From Acidobacteriota bacterium (GTDB lineage: Bacteria > Acidobacteriota > Holophagae > Acanthopleuribacterales > Acanthopleuribacteraceae): a DNA stretch of 51,396 bases. Location: positions 1-51,396 of the forward strand of contig JASJCB010000076.1 in the NCBI GenBank assembly GCA_030066195.1. Direction: 5' to 3'. Each line of letters begins with the position of its first letter. The stretch's first letter is position 1. A program made the position numbers and the translations under genes. Below the pieces are notes generated by a model. That model was not told the origin of the DNA. It searched no databases and was given only the letters and a program-made list of their open reading frames with translations. This document shows, piece after piece, positions 42,532 through 50,849 of this stretch.

Positions 42532-43233
42532 ATGCACATCGATAACATTCAGTTGGGGCCCGCGCCCGGAAAGGCTGTCTACCGCAACACGCCGGAGGAA
42601 GCGGCGGCAAAGGGAACGATCCTGTTCTATCACGGCTTTTCTGCCGACATTTCCGTCAATCTCACCGAGCTTGACAGCCTTGCGAGTCAGGGATTCCTGG
42701 CGGTCGGCTTGGACAACGCGGGGCACGGCAGACGTCGCCTGGCCGATTGGGAAGCGCACTTCGGCGAGGGCGCCGACTTCGAGACCAATATGCAGCGGCT
42801 CATCAATCAATCGATCGATGAGTTACCGGATGTCATCGACGCCTTGACCGAACGCAACTGGTTTCACCCGGGCGGATTGGGAATCTGCGGTATTTCCATG
42901 GGCGGTATGATTGCCTACGGCGGCATGCTGCTGGAGCCGCGTATCGACGCGGGGTCGGTGTTCGTCAGTTCCCCGCGTTACCTGCGTCCCGGTGTCGATA
43001 TCACGGGCTTCGCGCCGCGTCCGCTGCTCTCCCAAACCGGCGGCCGCGACGAAATTGTGCCCTTCGAGGAGACCGAACAACTCCACCAGCGCCTGGCCGT
43101 TCATTACGACGCCTTCCCGGAACGCAATGTCTTCATCAATTACCCGAACTCCGAGCATATGATGGCGCAAAACGATTGGGAAATCGCCTGGCGGCGCGGG
43201 GTGGACTGGTTTGAACGATTCCTCAAGGCTTAG
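42532..43233 (+). CDS. Alpha/beta hydrolase, esterase type
   Basis: 233 aa. Visible: ILFYHGFSAD (oxyanion loop HGF), the nucleophile elbow GICGISMGGM (Ser), GGRDEIVPF (acid), and NYPNSEHMM (His), so the triad is complete. The fold resembles the YitV/dienelactone hydrolase-like esterases. I chose the ATG at 42532, which has TTGGAG 6 nt upstream; the in-frame ATG at 42514 has only a weak site. It is 27 bp after the RNA methylase gene and converges on the DUF1703 gene. Substrate unknown, probably a small acyl ester. Confidence 0.87.
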   Translation: MHIDNIQLGPAPGKAVYRNTPEEAAAKGTILFYHGFSADISVNLTELDSLASQGFLAVGLDNAGHGRRRLADWEAHFGEGADFETNMQRLINQSIDELPDVIDALTERNWFHPGGLGICGISMGGMIAYGGMLLEPRIDAGSVFVSSPRYLRPGVDITGFAPRPLLSQTGGRDEIVPFEETEQLHQRLAVHYDAFPERNVFINYPNSEHMMAQNDWEIAWRRGVDWFERFLKA

Positions 43234-43259
43234 CGGGTCCATTTTCGTCCCTGGAGAGT

Positions 43260-44813
43260 TCAGTCATCGAGACTCAAACACATCCAATCCGCCAGGTTCC
43301 GCTTGTCCGGGTCGATGCCTATGCCCAATAGCCTGATTTCCTTGCCTCGATTGCGCCAGGCATCCGCGTATCCCCTGTCTTTGATTTGGGCAACGGCTTC
43401 CTTCGCGGTTCCCAATTTAAATTCGGTGATGATGATGTTGTCATCGGTTTCTATAACGGCATCGACGCGTCCCCGGTGGGTTTGGATTTCACATGCCGAG
43501 TCTATGTCTGACAGTGATAGGGCGAGGTAGATGACGGTATGGTAATAAGCCTCGCGATCGGCGAGGAAGATGTTGTAAGGAATGGCCGCGAACAGGGATT
43601 GCAAACTTCGGCAAAAGGCGTCGATGTCGCCATTGGCAAGGTGTGCGCCGATTTTCCTTGCCAGAAGACCCGCCTGGCCCGGCTGCTCGTCGGTCAGGTC
43701 CGCCAACAGGTAGGTCAGGAAAGCCCGCTTTACTTCCAGGTTGGGGTAGCCCATCAAATAGGTATCGCCCAAATCATCCTTTTGGACCTGTTTGATGGTG
43801 AGATATCCCGTCTGGAAACACAGGGAAATCGGATCGATCTTCTCCGGTTCGAATCCGTGTAGGGAAAACTCACTGATTTCCATCCGCTCCATTCCCGGTG
43901 CTTTTAACTTGCCCACACGCGCCAGTTCCAGAAGAAACTTGGGCGTTCCGCTGGAAAACCAGAAGGAGCCGAAGCGCCTTTGCTCCAAGAGGCTCAGTAG
44001 CGATACCGGGTTATAAACCCTGGTTCGGCCGTCCCAGGAGTAGCCGTTATACCAGGTTCGAATTTTTTCCCGCAGGCGATTGCCTTTCAAACCGTCGATG
44101 GGTTGTGTCAGATAGGGACCCAGGTCGCGGGTCACCTCCTCCTCCGTGTAACCGGCGATGCCCGCGTAGGCGCCGTGCAAAGTAAGGTCGCTCAAGTTGT
44201 TGAGTTCGGAAAACAAAGATACCTGGGTGAACTTGGAGACACCGGTCATGAACAGGAAGCGCAGGTTCTTCTCGACACTTTTCAGCACGGCGAAGAAATT
44301 GGCCATAAGCTTTCGATTGATCGTCACCCGCTCGATATCGGTAATGTGATCCAAAATCGGTTTGTCGTACTCGTCGATCAACACCACCACCCTGCCGCGT
44401 TCGCTCAAACCTAGAATTAATTCGCGGAATCGATCGGCACAATGCGAGGCGGTTAATTTCAGCCCATAAAAGGCAGCCTGTTCATCCAATCGCCGGTTGA
44501 GACTTTCCCTCAAAATGGTCTCATCCCCGCTTTCAATGCCCAGCAGATCCAGCCTGATGACCGGATGCGGCTTCCAATCCCAGTGATCCGCGATGTAGAG
44601 TCCGTTGAACAGGTCGCGGCTGCCGCGGAACAGGGCTTCGATAGTGCTCAGTAGAACGGATTTACCGAAGCGACGCGGTCGGGACAAAAAATTTAGCTTG
44701 CTGGTCGTGACCAACCGATGAATGAAAGTGGTTTTGTCGATGTAAAAGTACCCACCCTCGATGATCTCTGTAAAATCTTGTAAACCCAAGGGTAGTTTCT
44801 TCAGGCCGGTCAT
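43260..44813 (-). CDS. AAA-ATPase-like protein with PD-(D/E)XK nuclease domain (DUF1703 family)
   Basis: 517 aa. The N-terminus is the AAA-ATPase-like domain with the family opening (GLQDFTEIIEGGYFYIDKT), the P-loop variant SRPRRFGKSVLLST and the Walker B-like VVLIDEYDKPI. The C-terminus holds a PD-(D/E)XK core: VDAVIETDDNIIITEFKL, with the D and ExK. Genes of this family often occur in many copies in Bacteroidota and related phyla, and their role is unknown; mobile-element or defence links have been suggested, but nothing here proves that. The ATG has AAGGGAG upstream. The active residues look intact. Confidence 0.9.
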   Translation of the reverse strand: MTGLKKLPLGLQDFTEIIEGGYFYIDKTTFIHRLVTTSKLNFLSRPRRFGKSVLLSTIEALFRGSRDLFNGLYIADHWDWKPHPVIRLDLLGIESGDETILRESLNRRLDEQAAFYGLKLTASHCADRFRELILGLSERGRVVVLIDEYDKPILDHITDIERVTINRKLMANFFAVLKSVEKNLRFLFMTGVSKFTQVSLFSELNNLSDLTLHGAYAGIAGYTEEEVTRDLGPYLTQPIDGLKGNRLREKIRTWYNGYSWDGRTRVYNPVSLLSLLEQRRFGSFWFSSGTPKFLLELARVGKLKAPGMERMEISEFSLHGFEPEKIDPISLCFQTGYLTIKQVQKDDLGDTYLMGYPNLEVKRAFLTYLLADLTDEQPGQAGLLARKIGAHLANGDIDAFCRSLQSLFAAIPYNIFLADREAYYHTVIYLALSLSDIDSACEIQTHRGRVDAVIETDDNIIITEFKLGTAKEAVAQIKDRGYADAWRNRGKEIRLLGIGIDPDKRNLADWMCLSLDD

Positions 44814-44945
44814 GTGTTACTCCCTTATAGACTTATCATAACACGGGAATGGGCCTCGATATTGGTAACTCCTTCATAAGATATAAAGATAGCCTGTCAC
44901 ATCCAAGGTTGGGTAGGTCTTTCCGAGGAAATTGAATCGACTCGT

Positions 44946-44975
44946 TTGCTCCCCCGAGGAAGATGTTGCTATGAT
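44946..44975 (+). promoter_or_regulatory. Promoter for the Pat-like gene
   Basis: TTGCTC (44946-44951), 18 nt, TATGAT (44970-44975), 35 nt before the ATG. The gene's GGAGG lies between them and the start. Confidence 0.5.
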
Positions 44976-45010
44976 GATGTCGGTCGAAGGCGTCGGTCCG
45001 GAGGGTTGCC

Positions 45011-47749
45011 ATGAGCATGCGTTACCTCAAGAATTTCTTTCGGCCCAAATCCATCGCGATTGTGGGCGCTTCGCCCCGTGCGGATAGTTTCGGGAGCGCT
45101 GTCCTCCGCAATATTCAAGGCGCCGGTTTCCAGGGTCCTCTGCATGTGGTCAATCGCAGGAACTACGGAAAAGTCAGCGGCGTTCCCGCGTTCAAGAAGG
45201 TGAGCGGTCTTCCCGATGTTCCCGATCTGGCCATTGTCTGCACGCCGCCCGCGACGGTGCCGGGTGTAATCGAGGAATTGGGGCGCTTCGGTGTTGCCGC
45301 CGCCCTGGTTCTGATGGGCGGTATGGCTCGTTTGGTCAACCGCGGCGGCGTACCTTTGCGCAAAGCGGCTCTGGCCGCCGCTCGTCCTTACGGCATCCGC
45401 ATCATGGGCCCCAACAGTTTGGGTATTCAGGTTCCCGATCACTATCTCAACGCAAGTTATGCTCATCTGGAGGCAACGCCCGGTAAGGTTGCTTTCGTGG
45501 GTCAATCCGCCATGTTGGGAAATGCCCTGTTGGATTGGGCCCGAGGACGCGGCGTGGGTTTCTCCCACTTCCTCACTTTGGGCGATTCCATGGATGTAGA
45601 CCTGGACGACGTTCTCGACTACCTGGCCGCCGATCACAAAACCAAGGCCGTGCTGATGCATGTGGAACACATCCGCCGGGCCGGGCCTTTTATTTCCGCA
45701 CTGCGCGCCACCTCGCGAGTGAAGCCGGTACTGGCCTTCAAATCCGTGGACACCGCGGGTCTGGAACCGGCCGAACCGGCGCCGGGCGTGCTTCATCGGG
45801 ACGATGTTTGGGACCAGGTTTTCAGTCGGGCCGGCGTCTTGCGCGTGGGCAGTTTGGAGCGTTTATTCGAAGCCTTGACCACCTTGACGCGCCTGAAACC
45901 CTTTTACGGCGAGCGCCTGGCCATTTTGGCCAACGGACTGGGACCGGCGCGTATGGCCTACGAACAACTAAAGCGCCTGGGTGGGAAGCCGGCCGCGTTT
46001 TCCGAGGAAACGCGACGGGCGTTGCGGGATGTCCTGCCCTCGTTCTGTCAAAACAGCAACCCGGTCGATTTGAACGCCGAAGCCGGTCCTGACCGCTATG
46101 CACGAGCCTTGAGCCTGGTGGACCTGGATCCCGGCGTCGATGCAATCCTGGTAATTCATGCTCCCGGATTGCCGGCGCCTTCCCTGGAATTCGCCGAGGC
46201 CGTTTTGAAAAAGAAGACACGCGCCCACTTGTTTACCTGCTGGATGGGTGCGGCCACGGTGGGCGAAGCCCGCGCTGCCTTCGACGCCGCCGGCGTCCCC
46301 ACTTTCGATACCCCTGAAGAGGCCATTCGCGCCCACACCGATCGCTGCCGTCACGAGCGCAACCAGAGCATGCTGCGTCAAACGCCGCAACTACCGCGTG
46401 TCAATGACGAACCCAACCGTCTGGCCGCCCGGTCCCTGATTGCGGTAGCGGAGGAAGCCGGCAACCATGTGCTGATGCCTGAAGAAGCCAGGGCTTTGCT
46501 GACAGCTTACGGCATTCCCTCGGCAGAAACCCTGACAGCCGAGGATGAAGATGCGGCCTGTCGCATCTTGGAAGATTTCGACGGATTGGCCGCCGCCAAG
46601 GTGGTTCTACCCGGTTTGCTACGACCCTTTGCCTACAGCGGCATCACCAAAACCTGGCGGCGCGGCGTGATCGTGGATTTAGATACCCCGCAAAGATTCC
46701 GACGCGCCGCCGAACGTTTGCTGGCTCGCCTGGAAGACCTGTTCCCCGGCCAAGAACCGCTTGGCTGGATCTTGCAGGGTATGCGTCGGGGCCCCGGTTC
46801 GATAATGATCAGTATGGGTTTGACCCGTGACCCGGTATTCGGCCCCATCCTGTTTTGTGGCGAAGGCGGCAGCATCGCCCGCTTGACCGCGGATCGGCAA
46901 CTGGCCTTGCCTCCTTTGAACCGGGTCCTGGCTCGGGAGTTATTGTCCCGCACCCGCATCCCCACCCTGCTCTCCGATGTGTTGGAGGACCCGCAACCGC
47001 ACCTGGACGCGCTGACCGGGGTTCTCTTGAAACTGTCCGCCATGGCGGTCGACTTGCCGCGTCTTGCCGGGTTGGAAATCAACCCCTTCCTGGTACGTGG
47101 AACCACGCTTAGGGCGCTGGATACTGCCGTTTCGCTGGGGCCGCCGGTTCAATCGGCTATTCGCGCCTATCCCGGGGATCTGCAAGAGGAAACCGTGTTG
47201 AAGGACGGCATGAAAGTTACCCTTCGCCCCATTCGCGGCGAGGACGAACCCGCCCACGCCCGCTTCGCCAAAAGCCTTTCGCGAGAGACCGTTCGCCTGA
47301 GGTTCTTCACGCCGATCGCCCGTCTGGGTCACAAACAACTGGCCCAACTCACTCAGATCGATTACGCCAGGGAGATGTGTTTCATTGCTTCCGCACCGGA
47401 TTCGGAGGGTACGGTGCAAACCTTGGGGGTAGTGCGCTGCTTTATCGATGCCGATAACTTCTCGGCTGAGATGGCCGTGGTTGTTCGCGATGACATGGCG
47501 GGCAAGGGTCTCGGCAGCACCTTGATCCGTAAGTTGATCCGCTATTGCACAGACCGGAACATCGTCATCATGACAGGCACCGTGCTGCCGGAAAACACCG
47601 CCATGCTGGGTCTGGCCCGCGCCTTGGGCTTCAAGGTAAGCTTCAACCTGGCCGAGGGCGTCAACGAAATCAACCTACAAATGAACGAACCGCAAGACGA
47701 CTGGCAGGCCCGGCGTCTGGCCGGCATTTTCGGCGAGGTCCCTGAGTAA
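45011..47749 (+). CDS. Pat-like protein acetyltransferase: acyl-CoA synthetase (ADP-forming) domains plus C-terminal GNAT
   Basis: 912 aa. Order: CoA-binding Rossmann domain (SIAIVGASPR, IMGPNSLG); succinyl-CoA-ligase-like domains; ATP-grasp (GVLLKLSAMAVDLPRLAGLE, LTRDPVFGPILF); and a GNAT domain near 730-900 with DMAGKGLGSTLIRKLIRY and LPENTAMLGLARALGF. In active ADP-forming synthetases the ligase domain carries a phosphorylated His in a SHTG motif. Here the aligned bases give PAPG, so that His appears lost, as in Salmonella Pat and E. coli PatZ, which acetylate lysines of acetyl-CoA synthetase. I infer a regulatory lysine acetyltransferase. Starts at the ATG with GGAGG 6 nt upstream. Confidence 0.88.
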   Translation: MSMRYLKNFFRPKSIAIVGASPRADSFGSAVLRNIQGAGFQGPLHVVNRRNYGKVSGVPAFKKVSGLPDVPDLAIVCTPPATVPGVIEELGRFGVAAALVLMGGMARLVNRGGVPLRKAALAAARPYGIRIMGPNSLGIQVPDHYLNASYAHLEATPGKVAFVGQSAMLGNALLDWARGRGVGFSHFLTLGDSMDVDLDDVLDYLAADHKTKAVLMHVEHIRRAGPFISALRATSRVKPVLAFKSVDTAGLEPAEPAPGVLHRDDVWDQVFSRAGVLRVGSLERLFEALTTLTRLKPFYGERLAILANGLGPARMAYEQLKRLGGKPAAFSEETRRALRDVLPSFCQNSNPVDLNAEAGPDRYARALSLVDLDPGVDAILVIHAPGLPAPSLEFAEAVLKKKTRAHLFTCWMGAATVGEARAAFDAAGVPTFDTPEEAIRAHTDRCRHERNQSMLRQTPQLPRVNDEPNRLAARSLIAVAEEAGNHVLMPEEARALLTAYGIPSAETLTAEDEDAACRILEDFDGLAAAKVVLPGLLRPFAYSGITKTWRRGVIVDLDTPQRFRRAAERLLARLEDLFPGQEPLGWILQGMRRGPGSIMISMGLTRDPVFGPILFCGEGGSIARLTADRQLALPPLNRVLARELLSRTRIPTLLSDVLEDPQPHLDALTGVLLKLSAMAVDLPRLAGLEINPFLVRGTTLRALDTAVSLGPPVQSAIRAYPGDLQEETVLKDGMKVTLRPIRGEDEPAHARFAKSLSRETVRLRFFTPIARLGHKQLAQLTQIDYAREMCFIASAPDSEGTVQTLGVVRCFIDADNFSAEMAVVVRDDMAGKGLGSTLIRKLIRYCTDRNIVIMTGTVLPENTAMLGLARALGFKVSFNLAEGVNEINLQMNEPQDDWQARRLAGIFGEVPE

Positions 47750-47751
47750 CC

Positions 47752-48249
47752 ATGGACATCTATACATTTCTTGAAAAGCACGGCATACCCTATGAACGGC
47801 ACGACCATCCGCCTGTCTTCACTTGTGAACAGGCCCGAGAAATGGTGCCGGACCTGCCCGCCGCCGAAACCAAAAACCTCTTCGTCAAAGACAAGAAGGG
47901 GAAACATCACATGCTGGTCGTGGTGGGTTACGACAAGAGCGTCGACCTGAGGGCGTTGTCGGATGTCCTCGGCGTGGGGCGTTTGGGTTTGGCCTCCGCC
48001 GACCGCTTGAAACGGTTCCTGGGCGTGGAGCCCGGTTCGGTAACCCTTCTGGCCCTGATCAACGACAGCGAGCACGTGGTGGAAGTGTTCGTGGATGCGG
48101 AGGTCTGGAAAGCCAACGCGCTTCGCTGTCACCCGCTGGTAAACACGGCAACTCTGGTCATCAGCCGAAAAGATATGGAACGAATCTTTGGCATCACCGG
48201 TCATGCCTGGAATGTCATCGATATCCCGGGTCGAGGTACCGAAGAATGA
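47752..48249 (+). CDS. ProX-type aminoacyl-tRNA deacylase (PrdX/YbaK fold)
   Basis: 165 aa. The trans-editing deacylases of this fold remove Ala or Cys mischarged on tRNA-Pro. Visible: YTFLEKHGIPYERHDHPPVF at the N-terminus, AAETKNLFVKDKKGKH with the catalytic Lys region, and GSVTLLALINDSEHVVEVFV in the centre. This form matches the 'ProRS-associated domain' family, and free-standing copies are widespread. It follows the Pat-like gene by 2 bp and precedes arfB by 31 bp, giving an operon with translation-quality themes. Confidence 0.9.
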   Translation: MDIYTFLEKHGIPYERHDHPPVFTCEQAREMVPDLPAAETKNLFVKDKKGKHHMLVVVGYDKSVDLRALSDVLGVGRLGLASADRLKRFLGVEPGSVTLLALINDSEHVVEVFVDAEVWKANALRCHPLVNTATLVISRKDMERIFGITGHAWNVIDIPGRGTEE

Positions 48250-48280
48250 TCGTATGGTTTACCTCAGGATTGCCGGTGTT

Positions 48281-48703
48281 ATGATAACTATTGCACCGGG
48301 TGTGGTCTTGGATGAGGAAGATGTGGTCGAGCGGTTCGTTCAGGCATCCGGCCCCGGCGGACAGCACGTCAATAAAAACGCAACTGCCGTGCAGCTACAG
48401 TTGGATGTCAATGCCGCCTCGGGAATTCCTCAAGCCGTGAAAACCCGGCTGGTGAAGTTGGCCGGCAAGCGCATGTCTCCCGAGGGTCTTCTGACCATTC
48501 ACGTGCAAACCCATCGCTCCCAATACCGCAACCGGGCGGAAGCCTGGGAACGGCTGGTGGAGCTGATCCGCAAGGCAACGGTCAAGCCCAAGCCAAGGCG
48601 GGCCACCAAACCCACGCGGGCTTCCAAGAAACGGCGGGTCGAGTCCAAGCGAAGACGCTCGCAGATCAAAACCTCGCGAGGAAAGGTTCGCGAAGACGAT
48701 TAA
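48281..48703 (+). CDS. arfB: Alternative ribosome-rescue factor ArfB (YaeJ), peptidyl-tRNA hydrolase
   Basis: 140 aa. ArfB releases nascent chains from stalled ribosomes. The catalytic GGQ is at 26-28 in GPGGQHVNKNATAV, as in release factors. The C-terminal tail (KPKPRRATKPTRASKKRRVE) is strongly basic and would enter the mRNA channel. I chose the ATG at 48281 because AGGA lies upstream and it gives the family's N-terminus (MITIAPGVVL); a longer frame from 48188 overlaps prdX. The stop codon overlaps the stop of the opposite-strand FHA gene by 4 bases. Confidence 0.93.
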   Translation: MITIAPGVVLDEEDVVERFVQASGPGGQHVNKNATAVQLQLDVNAASGIPQAVKTRLVKLAGKRMSPEGLLTIHVQTHRSQYRNRAEAWERLVELIRKATVKPKPRRATKPTRASKKRRVESKRRRSQIKTSRGKVREDD

Positions 48704-50745
48704 ACCAGCGAATCGGGAGGTTTGCCGCCCTCTTTGCTGTCTCGTCGTTTACGCAGAAAGATCTTGCGGGATATCTCCAGGAAATGGTCGCGCATGAAGC
48801 GTATATCCAGCGCATTGTAGCGGGACAAATATTCTTCCCAAAGCACGCGCGGTTCTCGGCCCACCTCGTTGCGCAGCACCTCCGGGTCGATTTCCTTGAT
48901 GAATAGCTTGATCCAGTGCACGAAGCCCGATCGAAAACCCGTTACCATGAGATCCAATTGACGCAGCAGTTCCTCGCGTTTCTGCACATGGCCCATGGCG
49001 CCGCGCTCAGTGAGCGAGCGGGTGCCGTCGGGAAAGGTAAGCGCCGTACGGAAGTTGCGCGCCAGTAACTCGTTGAGCATGGTTTCCAGCTTTTCGGGGA
49101 ATTCGTCGTGGAATCCCGGGCTTTCCATTTCGTCGTCGCTGAAGACGCCGCTCAGTGAAAGTTCAAGCGAATCCAACTCGCTGTCTCGCGGCGGCTTGCC
49201 CGTGGTGCTGTCCAAGGTGCCGCACCAGCGGTCATGCATGTAGCGGAAGAATGCCTCCGACAACTCTTCCTGTTCACCGCTGACCGGGGTCAGTTCTTTG
49301 TAGAAATAGTTCAGATTACGCAGGCGGTCTACACAGAAATCCAGGAAGGTCTTCGCGGCCGTGAAGTTGAAGCGGGTGAGCATATTCACCAGGTAACGTT
49401 CCGCGTGGGGCGACAGGCTGCGCTTGCTCTCTTCCTCGAAATCACGCAGGAAGGCGTCCAGAATATCCTGGTTGGATTCGCGTACGTGCTGGTCCATATG
49501 CAGGATGCCCGGTTCAGTCAACACGGTTTTCACCCGTTTCAGGTGGCCGGTGCCCACGGCCAGTATGGTGGGGAATCTACGACGGTTGATACAGCGAATC
49601 ATCGGAGTGTCTTCGATGTGGTGCTGGTGCATCAGGTGCAGCAAGGTGCCGAAGTGATCGATAGCAATCACGGATTCCCCGCGCAAGGCCTTGATGATGG
49701 TGTTGATATACGGGACAAGGTCTGCAACCTCGTGAAAGACCAGGAACATCTCGGGATCGAAGATCCGCTTGTTCTTGTCGCGGAAACACGGAATATTGAC
49801 CTTGGGCAGGGAATGAAAGCATTGTTCCAGGACCGCCGTCTTGCCCGTGCCCTTATCGCCCGCAAGCACCACTATATTGTTCCGGCTCAGCATACTCTCC
49901 AAATCCGACCAGAAGTCGCCGGGTAGGGTGAGGTCGTCGCCGCCGGTATCATAGGGATTCAGCGTAATGCGTTCACGAGCAGATTCCTTTTTGGCCGGCG
50001 GATCGGCCGTAATGCCGAGCAATGGATGCACGATGGTATAGCGGGTTCGCAACAACTCTTGAAGGAAGGGCAGCAATTTCAGTTCATTTTCCACACCGTA
50101 ACGATTCATCAGGTTCAGGACGCGAGGCGTCACCATGCACTCTACCTTTTGACGCGTGCGGAACTGGTAGGGTAGAAAATCGTTGATCCACTGGTTCTTT
50201 CCATTGAAGATATGATATTTCTCGATATCGGCCTCGATGGAAATGGGGTTCAACTTCAGGTTCTGCAAGTAGCGGCCCACATCGGCGTCGTTTGCCTCCA
50301 AAATGGCCGAGAGCATGTGCAGGGTGCTGAGCACCGGTGAACGCCGGTGGCGAGCGTCTTTTATCGCCGCGCGAATCAAGGGGTGTTCGCGGTACTTGTC
50401 GAAGCCTTCCTTTTTGACCGACAGCGGTTTCTGCGTGAGCATGGGTCCGGGCTCGCAGGCGCGACAAAGCGTCGAACCCAGCACGAAATATTCAGTAACG
50501 GCGATGTAGCGATCGGGCTCTACCTTGTCTCCGTCCACATAGGACCCGTTGGAGGAGTTGAGATCCATCACAAAGATCCGGTCGCCGTCGTTTTTGATAT
50601 TGAGGTGCGCTGAGGATATCCACGGGTCGTAGAGCAAGGTGATATCGTTGCTGCTGCTGCGTCCCATGGTCAAGGTCTGGTCTTCAACCACCAGAAACGA
50701 GGTCCCTTCCATGGGTCCCGTCACCACTTCTACCATTCGCGTCAT
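48700..50745 (-). CDS. FHA / Clp-N / AAA multi-domain protein
   Basis: 681 aa. FHA domain (about 5-95) with GRSSSNDI, SSAH and NSSNGSYV, which should bind phosphothreonine. Residues about 120-240 hold two Clp N-type repeats (STLHMLSAILEAN; NELKLLPFLQELL). A ClpA/B-type AAA domain follows, with P-loop GDKGTGKT (296-303), a Walker B-like VIAIDHFG and a sensor-like AVGTGHLKRV. The last 130 residues are helical (GFRSGFVHWIKLFIKEIDPE) and recall the tail of T6SS FHA proteins such as TagH, a loose impression. I chose the ATG at 50745, 6 nt after a GGTGGAG. I know no named family with this layout. No T6SS genes are in view. Confidence 0.85.
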   Translation of the reverse strand: MTRMVEVVTGPMEGTSFLVVEDQTLTMGRSSSNDITLLYDPWISSAHLNIKNDGDRIFVMDLNSSNGSYVDGDKVEPDRYIAVTEYFVLGSTLCRACEPGPMLTQKPLSVKKEGFDKYREHPLIRAAIKDARHRRSPVLSTLHMLSAILEANDADVGRYLQNLKLNPISIEADIEKYHIFNGKNQWINDFLPYQFRTRQKVECMVTPRVLNLMNRYGVENELKLLPFLQELLRTRYTIVHPLLGITADPPAKKESARERITLNPYDTGGDDLTLPGDFWSDLESMLSRNNIVVLAGDKGTGKTAVLEQCFHSLPKVNIPCFRDKNKRIFDPEMFLVFHEVADLVPYINTIIKALRGESVIAIDHFGTLLHLMHQHHIEDTPMIRCINRRRFPTILAVGTGHLKRVKTVLTEPGILHMDQHVRESNQDILDAFLRDFEEESKRSLSPHAERYLVNMLTRFNFTAAKTFLDFCVDRLRNLNYFYKELTPVSGEQEELSEAFFRYMHDRWCGTLDSTTGKPPRDSELDSLELSLSGVFSDDEMESPGFHDEFPEKLETMLNELLARNFRTALTFPDGTRSLTERGAMGHVQKREELLRQLDLMVTGFRSGFVHWIKLFIKEIDPEVLRNEVGREPRVLWEEYLSRYNALDIRFMRDHFLEISRKIFLRKRRDSKEGGKPPDSLV

Positions 50746-50849
50746 GAATCGCTCCACCTGAAAGCTTGTTTACTTGATCGTACCATAGATTCTCAGGTGG
50801 ATGCGTGATCACTTTAGGGCAATTGCGCGGTTACTACCCGGGTCGACCG

